In this document: positions 1 through 5,719 of the stretch, piece by piece | Layout: every line of letters starts with the position of its first letter | Position numbering within the stretch: position 1 is the stretch's first letter | Origin: Clostridium sp. CAG:448 | GTDB taxonomy: Bacteria; Bacillota; Clostridia; Oscillospirales; CAG-272 | Direction of reading: 5' to 3' | DNA: 10,296 bases | Assembly (NCBI GenBank): GCA_000433415.1 | Contig: FR890532.1 | Span: forward strand, 1 to 10,296 | The notes under the pieces: model-generated | Told to the model about the DNA's origin: nothing | The model's database searches: none | The model's input: the letters and a program-made list of their open reading frames with translations, nothing else | Translations under genes and position numbers: made by a program

Positions 1-1
1 G

Positions 2-481
2 GCGGACAAGTTCCGCTTTGCGCACCTGCAGGAGGCGCTGACCTTTGTTCCCTTCGGCGTGGCGGTGGACGAGTTCCAGCACATCTGCTATGCCCACCCC
101 GAGCTGACGCCCAGGGAGCGGACATACCAGTGGCATCTGCTGGAAGAAAAGTATATGCCGTGGCGCCGCTATGAGAACAACCCCTTCATGGAGCGCGGCG
201 GCTACTGGTACCACAAGCTGCACATCTATCTCTACCCCTTCTACTACATCAACTACACGCTTACGACCATGGGTGCGATGGAGTTCAAGAAGAAATACGC
301 CGAGGACAAGTCCGCCGCATGGGAGGACTATCTGAAGCTCTGCAAGACCGGCGGCAGCCGCAGTTATCTTGAAACCCTGCGCTATGCCAACCTGGCAAAT
401 CCGTTCGAGGCAGGCTCCGTCGAGCGTGCCTGCGGCTATGCGGAGAAAATTCTGCTGGAGCAGATCGCAAAGCAGGGATAA
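2..481 (+). CDS. M3 family oligoendopeptidase (PepF-like), C-terminal part, 5' end outside the window
   Basis: A zinc metallopeptidase of the M3B family, probably cytoplasmic, that cleaves short peptides. The frame is open from the first complete codon of the window, so the GTG at 59 is an internal codon and not a start; 159 residues are visible and the HExxH zinc site must lie upstream. What identifies it is the C-terminal family block: PFGVAVDEFQHICYAHPELT, then the H-x-YPFYYINY segment (about residues 73-85 of the visible part), which in this family lines the active site and contacts substrate, then the helical tail with GGS and NPFEAGSVE. The gene ends in TAA and is followed after about 30 nt by a hairpin terminator. 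It converges with the sigma factor gene and has no visible link to the CRISPR locus. Two hand-counted rows give about 63-65% GC, richer than the cas genes. Family assignment is from recognised sequence pattern; the exact substrate is unknown. Confidence 0.88.
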   Translation, partial: ADKFRFAHLQEALTFVPFGVAVDEFQHICYAHPELTPRERTYQWHLLEEKYMPWRRYENNPFMERGGYWYHKLHIYLYPFYYINYTLTTMGAMEFKKKYAEDKSAAWEDYLKLCKTGGSRSYLETLRYANLANPFEAGSVERACGYAEKILLEQIAKQG

Positions 482-513
482 CTGTCAGGCAAACACGGGA
501 CAACAGAAACTGC

Positions 514-554
514 AAAACCCTCATCGCGGATTTCTCTGCGGTGAGGGCTTTTTT
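514..554. terminator. Hairpin terminator between convergent genes, probably bidirectional
   Basis: A 10-bp stem pairs CCCTCATCGC (518-527) with GCGGTGAGGG (538-547), with one G-U pair and a 10-nt loop. It is followed on the + strand by C and six T (549-554), the usual form of a Rho-independent terminator for the peptidase gene. On the - strand the same stem is followed by four T (517-514), so it may also end the sigma factor transcript, whose stop lies about 90 nt away. I see no gene in 482-636 apart from this element. Confidence 0.82.
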
Positions 555-636
555 CAGGTGAATCGCCCGTCGTTCACGGACGCTGCATTTTTTCGTAATC
601 GGCTCTGTCCTGCGTACCCAGTGCCATTTTGTCTTT

Positions 637-2310
637 CTATATGCCGGAGTCCTTCAGCACCATGGCATCCATATGCGAAAGGAGGATGGAACCGTTATCG
701 CAGGCAGTGACTTCAAAAATATTCTCACATTCTCCGATTCCGGCAGCCTCTGGCGCGGCAGGTACATATTTCCAACGATTGCCCACAGCAAACGGAAGCA
801 GTCCGCCCGTGCCGTCCGTCTGATATGCCGAAAGGACCCATTCACACGCATTTCCGGAAGATGTATTGATCTGACGGACAATGCCAACGCCGTCACAAAG
901 CCATGTTTCGCAGCACGTAAGTCCGGTCTGTTTGTTGAAAAGAACATATACGGAGCAGTTTTCAAAATGACCCGCCGGCGTGTCGCACACATCGCCGTCT
1001 GTGCGATAGGTCAGCGTTATTTCTCCGCCGGACGACATGATTGTATCGCCAACCTTCATTTTTTCGTCCAATATGATCCCCTCACAGAATGACATGCTCC
1101 AAAGAAGTGAACCATCCACCGCATAACCGTATCCGGGCTGTGACCAAAAGTAAAGTTTTTCCCCGATTTTTTTAAGAACCTCGCAGGAGGCACAGCGGAG
1201 AACCTTTGGATTCCCTGATGCTGCGATTGACCGCTTTTCCCCTTCAATGGCAGCCTTTGCAAAGGCATAATAAACGTCGGACGGCGTGAGAAGCTTCAGC
1301 GTCTCTCCATAGCATCGGATGGCTTCCTCATATTCTCCCCTTTCACGATATTCATATCCGAGCCAGAACCAAACGTATGCCAGCGTTCTCGGATATCCGT
1401 TGTCGCGGTAATAGGGAATCTGCGTTTCCCGCATAAATTTGATTTTTTCGTCGCCAAAGAGCTCATCATGCTCCTTCGCCACGAGATCCATCATCACATC
1501 CTCATTATGACCGTTCTCCGCAACTTTTTTGATTTTTTCCAGCATCTCGGCGCTCCTTTTGTCAGGAAGCCACCAATAGCCCCGCATGAGCGTATCGGCA
1601 AGCAGAGCGTTCTTTTCCCTGGACTCCGGCAGCGCCTCAACATTGGCAAGAATAGCGCGATATTCTTCCTCAAAATTGCCTTCACTTCTGATCTGCCAGA
1701 GTTTGAGCACCTCTACCTGACGCATGACGCGGGAGACGAGGCTTTCGTTTTCGTCATAAGTCTTTTCCATGATTCCGTATCCCTTTCTCAGTTGTTTTCT
1801 CCCCTCTGAAAGGCGCCATTTGACCGTACCGACGGGGACGGACAGCATTTCGGCGATTTCCGCAACGGATTTGCCTGCAAAGTAATGAAGCTTCACCGTT
1901 TCCCGTATTTTCTCACTGAGCGAATCGACGGCATCGTGGATGTTTCCGTACTCGTCCTCCGCGAAAAGATCGTCCTCCTCAAAAGGCGCAGGAACGCCGG
2001 GCGCGTCAAGGCTGATACTCGGAATTGCAGCACGGTAATGCCGCTCCAGCGTTCTTGCACAGTTCTTGGCAAACGCACAAACCCATGCGCCGAATTTCGA
2101 TCCGTCACGCAGTTCGGACAGGTTCATCCATGCGGAGACGAAGGCATCCTGCGAAGCGTCCTCCGCAGAATGACGGTTCCCTGTTACCTTGTAAGCCGTT
2201 CCCATCACCGCGCGCTGATGACGGAGCACGAGCGCCTCATAGGCGGCTTCATCGCCGAGCAGCGTCATCTCAACGAGAAACTGATCGTCTTTGTCGGAAT
2301 ATTTGTTCAT
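637..2310 (-). CDS. ECF-type RNA polymerase sigma factor with a large C-terminal extension
   Basis: Predicted to direct RNA polymerase to a special set of promoters. Sigma region 2 covers about residues 20-90 (the DASQDAFVSAWMNL block is the region 2.2 type). Region 4 covers about 129-176 with a helix-turn-helix (SVAEIAEMLSVPVGTVKWRL). After residue 180 a non-sigma extension of about 380 residues follows: a helical part with one TPR-like unit (about 311-340, YEYRERGEYEEAIRCYGETL), then a beta-rich, Cys-rich part with a CxxC (C373, C376), a CC pair (C466-C467), a GVGIV motif (475-479) and VGNRWKYV (509-516). A usual ECF factor is about 160-200 residues. I chose the ATG at 2310 because AAAGGAAA sits just upstream; a GTG at 2343 would add 11 residues and has no better site. 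No anti-sigma gene or membrane segment is seen nearby, so the extension may regulate the factor itself (inference). Stop is TAG. Confidence 0.82.
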   Translation of the reverse strand: MNKYSDKDDQFLVEMTLLGDEAAYEALVLRHQRAVMGTAYKVTGNRHSAEDASQDAFVSAWMNLSELRDGSKFGAWVCAFAKNCARTLERHYRAAIPSISLDAPGVPAPFEEDDLFAEDEYGNIHDAVDSLSEKIRETVKLHYFAGKSVAEIAEMLSVPVGTVKWRLSEGRKQLRKGYGIMEKTYDENESLVSRVMRQVEVLKLWQIRSEGNFEEEYRAILANVEALPESREKNALLADTLMRGYWWLPDKRSAEMLEKIKKVAENGHNEDVMMDLVAKEHDELFGDEKIKFMRETQIPYYRDNGYPRTLAYVWFWLGYEYRERGEYEEAIRCYGETLKLLTPSDVYYAFAKAAIEGEKRSIAASGNPKVLRCASCEVLKKIGEKLYFWSQPGYGYAVDGSLLWSMSFCEGIILDEKMKVGDTIMSSGGEITLTYRTDGDVCDTPAGHFENCSVYVLFNKQTGLTCCETWLCDGVGIVRQINTSSGNACEWVLSAYQTDGTGGLLPFAVGNRWKYVPAAPEAAGIGECENIFEVTACDNGSILLSHMDAMVLKDSGI

Positions 2311-2313
2311 AGC

Positions 2314-2322
2314 ATTTCCTTT
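2314..2322 (-). promoter_or_regulatory. Ribosome binding site that sets the sigma factor start
   Basis: On the - strand AAAGGAAAT lies 3 nt before the ATG at 2310, with the AGGA core about 6-9 nt upstream. The upstream GTG at 2343 has no comparable site. This supports the start at 2310. Confidence 0.6.
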
Positions 2323-2416
2323 CATACTTTCCGGGGTGTTCACCTATAAGTGCAAAAAAGCGGGAAAAGGTTGGGAAATCGAAAAAAATTTTTGCCGGAA
2401 ATCACGGAATGTTTTT

Positions 2417-2445
2417 ATTATATCATCTCCTTTGTAAAAATGCAA
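2417..2445 (-). promoter_or_regulatory. Sigma-A type promoter of the sigma factor gene
   Basis: Read on the - strand, a TTGCAT -35 box (2445-2440) is followed after exactly 17 nt by a perfect TATAAT -10 box (2422-2417). Transcription would start near 2410, giving an untranslated leader of about 100 nt before the ATG at 2310. That leader has a weak A/T-rich inverted repeat (GCAAAAA at 2352-2358 against TTTTTGC at 2389-2395), to which I assign no function. The housekeeping-type promoter implies that transcription of this sigma gene does not depend strictly on itself. Confidence 0.75.
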
Positions 2446-2496
2446 TGGCGGAGTGGTAGGGGTGCAGTGGTTGAGGGACAAGGTTCCGGCAAAAGC

Positions 2497-2535
2497 AAAG
2501 AAAGCATACGCCGGACCGGGGCGTGTGCTTTCTTT
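2497..2535. terminator. Strong hairpin between the CRISPR array and the sigma gene, likely array terminator
   Basis: A 16-bp stem pairs 2497-2512 with 2520-2535, with one G-U pair and a 7-nt loop that contains a short CCGG self-complement. The stem ends are A-rich on one side and T-rich on the other, so T runs (TTTCTTTTT on the +, CTTTCTTTGCTTTT on the -) follow the GC-rich core in both directions. Its place just past the leader-distal end of the array and before the sigma promoter fits an end point for the cas/array transcript. The T tract lies largely within the stem, so the terminator call is less sure than the hairpin itself. Confidence 0.6.
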
Positions 2536-2593
2536 TTGCAGGGATGATACAAGGGTAGCAGCACATTTGCGAATTATTCTTGTATACTACCGC

Positions 2594-2625
2594 AATTCTT
2601 TCCACGAATCTGCGCGGGGGGCGAC
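2594..2625 (-). repeat. Degenerate terminal CRISPR repeat
   Basis: Its first 16 nt on the - strand (GTCGCCCCCCGCGCAG) are identical to the intact repeat. The six G of the 3' stem arm are replaced by GATT (a net loss of 2 nt), and the last 7 nt match at only about 4 positions (GAATT-like instead of TTGAAAT). The stem can therefore no longer form. Confidence 0.8.
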
Positions 2626-2659
2626 GGTGGAAGGACTGCCTCGCTACCTGTACGATGAG

Positions 2660-2693
2660 ATTTCAATCCACGCCCCCCTGCGCGGGGGGCGAC
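2660..2693 (-). repeat. Intact type I-C CRISPR repeat (leader-proximal)
   Basis: 34 nt, with CGCCCCCC pairing to GGGGGGCG around the 5-nt loop GCGCA, followed by the conserved GTGGATTGAAAT end. This is the copy that Cas1-Cas2 would duplicate on spacer insertion, and the only one with a complete Cas5c hairpin. Confidence 0.88.
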
Positions 2694-2867
2694 AGCAAAA
2701 CTGTACAATTTTCAAAATCATTGTAATTTGTTTTGCATTACTTTTTTACCAATCAGATTATTAAATCCAATCTAAATCTGATCTTATTTTTCATTTATAC
2801 CCGATTTTTTCGTCTTTTTCCGGTGCGAACCTACCATTACTTTGCAAACAGCACCAGCCTCGCACCA
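2694..2867 (-). promoter_or_regulatory. CRISPR leader region between cas2 and the first repeat
   Basis: A 174-nt, strongly AT-rich stretch with no gene, placed between the cas2 stop and the intact repeat as a leader should be. It holds three inverted repeats. The first is GGTGCGA/TCGCACC (2866-2860 and 2828-2822 on the - strand), directly after the cas2 stop. The second is ATCAGATT/AATCTGAT (2752-2759 and 2775-2782). The third is TACAAT/ATTGTA (2704-2709 and 2720-2725), ending 10 nt from the repeat. The leader is needed in known systems for array transcription and to direct spacer insertion to the first repeat. I looked for a -35/-10 pair with proper spacing on the - strand and found none that is convincing, so array transcription may come partly from read-through of the cas operon. 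Confidence 0.72.
2822..2866 (-). repeat. Inverted repeat at the start of the leader, next to the cas2 stop
   Basis: On the - strand GGTGCGA (2866-2860) and TCGCACC (2828-2822) can pair across a 31-nt interval that begins 1 nt after the cas2 stop codon. Similar GGTGCGA...TTCGCACC arms are, from memory, common just after cas2 in type I-C loci of other bacteria, so this is probably a conserved leader element and not chance. Its role is not established here. Confidence 0.55.
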
Positions 2868-3158
2868 TTACAGAATCAGATTCCCCTCCGGGTCATAAGA
2901 TTCATTCTTCCCGTACTGTTCGATTTTTGAAGAATACTTATTACCGAGATGATAGATTCGTATACTGTCACTTTCTCCGTTCATGACGCTCAAAAGCTGA
3001 TCCTTCACCATTACCACCTGCGACGCATCCAAATCGCATTCAAAAACAGAATTCTGCACGCGCTGCCCGTAATTGCAACATATTTTTGCAATCTTGGTCA
3101 GTCGCTTTCTTCCTGCCGCCGTTTCGGTGTTAACATCATAGGTTATCAGTACAAGCAT
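2868..3158 (-). CDS. cas2: CRISPR-associated endonuclease Cas2 (type I-C)
   Basis: The dimeric core of the Cas1-Cas2 integrase that inserts new spacers at the leader end of the array. It has 96 residues, the normal length. The sequence opens MLVLITYDVNT with the conserved Asp at position 8 at the end of beta strand 1, followed by the RLTKIAKICCNYGQRVQNSVFEC block typical of I-C Cas2. The start is the ATG at 3158, which overlaps the cas1 stop as TAATG; a longer open frame upstream only reads through the end of cas1. No clear ribosome binding site precedes it, so translation probably depends on re-initiation by ribosomes finishing cas1 (inference). It is the last cas gene and is followed directly by the leader. 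Nothing is truncated. Confidence 0.95.
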   Translation of the reverse strand: MLVLITYDVNTETAAGRKRLTKIAKICCNYGQRVQNSVFECDLDASQVVMVKDQLLSVMNGESDSIRIYHLGNKYSSKIEQYGKNESYDPEGNLIL

Positions 3159-4189
3159 TATTTTTTCAGAAACGGTGGATAACCGTCCAAATCTCCCCTC
3201 ATAAGTCTCGAAATAAGCAACGCTTGCACGTACGGAACAAGCCCCCACTGTATTTTCTCCTTCAGAAAGGGGTGAACAATCTCCTCCCTCTTCTTCGCCT
3301 GCCATTCGGAAAGAAATCTTTTTCTTACATCATCGTTCAATATCACTGCACCGTTGTCCATGAACGTAAAGCTTTTTTCGTTTACAATCCGATTGTTGAT
3401 AAGCGTAAGCACAAACCTATCGGCAAAAACCGATCGCAATTCTTCCATCATATCAAGCGAAAGAGAGCACCGCCCGGGTCTGTCTGTGTGCATGAATCCC
3501 ACAAACGGATCAAGCCCCACGCTTCTTAAAGCGGCGGAACATTCATTTGCCAAAAGGGCGTACGCAAATGAGAGCAAACAGTTCACAGGGTCGGTCGGCG
3601 GTCTTCGCGAACGCCTCTCAAATGAAAAAGTATCCTTGTTCTGCAGAATCAACTCATTGAACACACCAAAATATTCAGCAGCGGCATTCCCTTCGATTCC
3701 CCTGATAGAGTCCCTATTCTCGGCGGTTTCAAGTGCTTCAAGATAGGTACCGATTCGGTCAGCGGCAAGACGAATCTTTTCGCAGTCGATTTGCAACGGA
3801 TGGTCACGCATATAATGCAAAATCAAATACTTCGCGTTATATAGCTTGCCAATCATCATGTTTTTTACAACAGAAAGGCTCTTTGTCTCATCATCAGCCC
3901 ATCTGAACTGTGTTCTTCTGAGATAAACATTCCCGTTTGTACAGTTTCCCGTATCGCACAAATACTTTCCGAACGGAGTGAAGAGCGAAAGCAAAACCCC
4001 TGTTTCGGCACATTTCCCCATTAAAGCAGGCGAGGCGCCTTTGTATGAAAAGGACACGATACCGTTCAATGTGTGCAACGGGATTTGTTTATGCGTATCA
4101 TCCCCAAAAATCACCTCGACTGTTTCACCGTTTAAGGAGAGATACGCATCTTCGGTTGTCACATAAAGAGTGTTCAAAAGTTTCTTCAT
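3158..4189 (-). CDS. cas1: CRISPR-associated integrase Cas1 (type I-C)
   Basis: The catalytic subunit of the spacer integrase; it joins prespacer 3' ends to the leader-proximal repeat. It has 343 residues, the usual I-C length. The metal site is intact: E166 in RGIEGNAA, H234 in GFMHTDRPGR, and D246 with E249 in SLSLDMMEE. An N-terminal beta domain (about 1-85) precedes the helical catalytic domain. The start is the ATG at 4189: GGGAGG lies about 8 nt upstream and the ATGA overlap with the cas4 stop (4 nt) marks coupled translation. A longer open frame to 4273 only shadows cas4. By eye this gene and cas2 are more AT-rich (35-40% GC in two hand-counted rows) than the cas8-cas3 part of the operon. 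Function is secure; activity is inferred from intact residues. Confidence 0.96.
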   Translation of the reverse strand: MKKLLNTLYVTTEDAYLSLNGETVEVIFGDDTHKQIPLHTLNGIVSFSYKGASPALMGKCAETGVLLSLFTPFGKYLCDTGNCTNGNVYLRRTQFRWADDETKSLSVVKNMMIGKLYNAKYLILHYMRDHPLQIDCEKIRLAADRIGTYLEALETAENRDSIRGIEGNAAAEYFGVFNELILQNKDTFSFERRSRRPPTDPVNCLLSFAYALLANECSAALRSVGLDPFVGFMHTDRPGRCSLSLDMMEELRSVFADRFVLTLINNRIVNEKSFTFMDNGAVILNDDVRKRFLSEWQAKKREEIVHPFLKEKIQWGLVPYVQALLISRLMRGDLDGYPPFLKK

Positions 4190-4875
4190 TCTTTTTCCTC
4201 CCCGCCAAGTGTAAGCCGCAAATACTCCGATACCGAAGCAAAACCCTTTCCCTGCCGAAGCGACGGCAGACATATTTCTTTCAGTGAGCAGTTGTCACAT
4301 CCCCGATGCTTTTTGACAGACGGGGTGTACCCCCGACTGAGCATACCATGCATTTCCTCAAATGACAGACGCACGTTTTCACGGAGTTTCTCTGTTAAAC
4401 AGAACTTCTCTTTTTCCCTTGTTTCGTGGTAGAATACGGCTCCCTCCTTTATTTCACAGGAAAACATCTCCTCAAGGCACATCGCCTGCGCAGTCACCTG
4501 CAGTCTGTCACAGTCTCCGCTTTTCTGATGACCGTGCTTATATTCGACCGGACAGATGCCCCATTGCCCCTGTCGACCGTGGAGAGTGATTCCGTTATCG
4601 CTCCAAAAAAATTCCACCGCATCACAGCGACCGCTGATTCCAAGCCGATCGGACTTTACCGGCATATCCCGCACGGTAATGATTCCGTTGCGGATATCCA
4701 CAGAGGAAACATCGTGAACACGTTTGTGAATCATTCTTCCCTCTGCGGTTAATCCGTTTTCAACCCACTGCTGTTCTACATGGATAAGCGCCCACTGCCT
4801 GCGGCAAAAGGAAAAATGCTGAAGTCCCGATATCAAAAGATATTCCCGATCCTCCACGTCACGCCGATCATACAC
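4186..4875 (-). CDS. cas4: CRISPR-associated exonuclease Cas4 (type I-C)
   Basis: A RecB-family iron-sulfur nuclease that, with Cas1-Cas2, trims prespacers and helps choose those next to a correct PAM. Numbered from GTG 4875 (229 residues), the nuclease motifs are H50 (RMIHKR), D85 (GRCDAVEF), E111 and K113 (PVEYKHG), and Q126 (LQVTAQA). The four cluster cysteines are C24 (FCRRQW) and C193, C196, C202 (CDNCSLKEIC). All expected residues are present. The start is uncertain because no ATG is available: GTG at 4875 overlaps the cas7 stop by 8 nt and has a weak GAAGAG upstream; GTG at 4857 gives 223 residues beginning EDREYLLISG, nearer the usual family start; TTG at 4905 is less likely. The gene overlaps cas1 by 4 nt (ATGA). 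Confidence 0.94.
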   Translation of the reverse strand: MYDRRDVEDREYLLISGLQHFSFCRRQWALIHVEQQWVENGLTAEGRMIHKRVHDVSSVDIRNGIITVRDMPVKSDRLGISGRCDAVEFFWSDNGITLHGRQGQWGICPVEYKHGHQKSGDCDRLQVTAQAMCLEEMFSCEIKEGAVFYHETREKEKFCLTEKLRENVRLSFEEMHGMLSRGYTPSVKKHRGCDNCSLKEICLPSLRQGKGFASVSEYLRLTLGGEEKE

Positions 4876-5719
4876 CGTCGATCTCTTCACATGCAAGTCC
4901 GTCAAGGCTGCTCAGGGTAATCACGTAATCGTCCACGCAGGTCGGCACCGCAATTCCTTCTTTCAGAGAAACATTGACAAGGCGATGTACTTTCGCCGAG
5001 GAATACTGACCGTCTTTGCAGTTATGCTTCCACCAGTACAGCTTTACCACTTCCATAGAGCCGTCCGGGCGCGCCGCAGAGGAATCGTTTACAAAAAGGG
5101 TTCGGAGGCATTCCTTCACTGTTTCGGCATCCTCTTCGGAAAAACCGGTCTTTTCCGCAAGCTGTACATTGACAGAACCCTTGACGGTATAAAGTCCGAA
5201 TCGGACAAAATGTTTCGTCCCCATCGTATCGCTTCCGCGTCCCTGACCCTCTTTTTTCTCTCCGCTGACACTCTTTGTAATCTGCATGGACTGGATGTCA
5301 ACGGGGTCTGCACTCTTGGCGAGGTGAATGGAGACGGGACCGCGCACGCCGACGGAAGAACATCCAAAACCGCTGAATGCGAACACCTGTCCGAACGCTC
5401 TGACGTCAAGCCATGTCCGGCAGGCGGTTTCATAAAACTCGTCCGCATTCTTGATTTTTTCCAGCCCCACTCCCTGCGCCCTGTCCTTAAGGCTGGTCTT
5501 TTCGTCGTCACACCGGTCATCAGACTGAACGAATATGTCATATCCGTTGTCCTGCATACGGTTGCGGAGCTTTCTCTTGATACACACGTCGGAAATTTCG
5601 CCGAAGCCGTCATAATCCGTGCGGGGTCTGTTTCCACCGAGCGGATCTCCGTTCGGGTTTGCGTTCGTTACTGCGATCAGCATCTCAAAATCAATCTTGT
5701 TCGCAAGGGTTGTACTCAT
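4868..5719 (-). CDS. cas7c: Cascade backbone protein Cas7c (Csd2)
   Basis: The repeated backbone subunit of type I-C Cascade; several copies coat the crRNA spacer and hold the target DNA. It has 283 residues, normal for Csd2. Family signatures are NANPNGDP at 19-26, followed by the NRPRTDYDGFGEISDVCIKR block, the RAFGQVFAFSG region, the GPVSIHLAKSADPVDIQSMQ segment and, near the C-terminus, KLYWWKH. The start ATG at 5719 is supported by a very good GAGGAGG site about 8 nt upstream and a 4-nt ATGA overlap with the end of cas8c. A strong site here fits the need for more Cas7 than other subunits. No damage is seen. Confidence 0.95.
   Translation of the reverse strand: MSTTLANKIDFEMLIAVTNANPNGDPLGGNRPRTDYDGFGEISDVCIKRKLRNRMQDNGYDIFVQSDDRCDDEKTSLKDRAQGVGLEKIKNADEFYETACRTWLDVRAFGQVFAFSGFGCSSVGVRGPVSIHLAKSADPVDIQSMQITKSVSGEKKEGQGRGSDTMGTKHFVRFGLYTVKGSVNVQLAEKTGFSEEDAETVKECLRTLFVNDSSAARPDGSMEVVKLYWWKHNCKDGQYSSAKVHRLVNVSLKEGIAVPTCVDDYVITLSSLDGLACEEIDGV

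Larger units (their letters stand above)
2594..2693 (-). CRISPR. Minimal type I-C CRISPR array: one intact repeat, one spacer, one degenerate repeat
   Basis: Read on the - strand from the leader: an intact repeat (2693-2660, 34 nt), one spacer (2659-2626, 34 nt) and a degenerate terminal repeat (2625-2594). The intact repeat begins GTCGCCCCCC and ends GTGGATTGAAAT, the classic I-C form. Its stem is CGCCCCCC/GGGGGGCG (8 bp) around a GCGCA loop. Family knowledge of Cas5c cutting just 3' of the stem predicts an 11-nt 5' handle TGGATTGAAAT. The terminal repeat keeps its first 16 nt exactly and then diverges, as leader-distal repeats often do. The array lies directly after the cas2 leader, the usual I-C place. 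Repeat ends are uncertain by 1-2 nt because only two copies exist. No further repeat is seen out to the sigma promoter. Confidence 0.88.

Noticed and set aside
369..710. Open frame on the + strand overlapping the end of the peptidase gene and the terminator
   Set aside because: It reads through the hairpin terminator in a different frame from the peptidase and has no family features.
2459..2475. Weak similarity on the + strand to the GGGGGGCGTGGATTGA part of the repeat, as a possible vestigial inverted repeat
   Set aside because: The match needs two gaps, lacks the stem and is in the opposite orientation to the array; chance similarity in a G-rich stretch is likelier.
2445..2495. tRNA-like look of the G-rich stretch (GGCGGAGTGGT and GGTTCCGGC)
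   Set aside because: No acceptor stem, anticodon arm or proper T-loop sequence can be formed; not a tRNA.
2548..2584. TACAAG/CTTGTA inverted repeat between hairpin and array
   Set aside because: Only 6 bp with a 25-nt interval in AT-rich DNA; expected by chance.
2453..2764. Open frame on the + strand (103 codons) running through the array and leader
   Set aside because: It crosses the terminal repeat, the spacer, the intact repeat and part of the leader, so it is not a gene.
2723..2800. Possible leader promoter on the - strand (TATAAA- and TAATAAT-like boxes)
   Set aside because: No acceptable -35 box lies 16-18 nt upstream of any candidate; AT-rich DNA gives many false -10 boxes.
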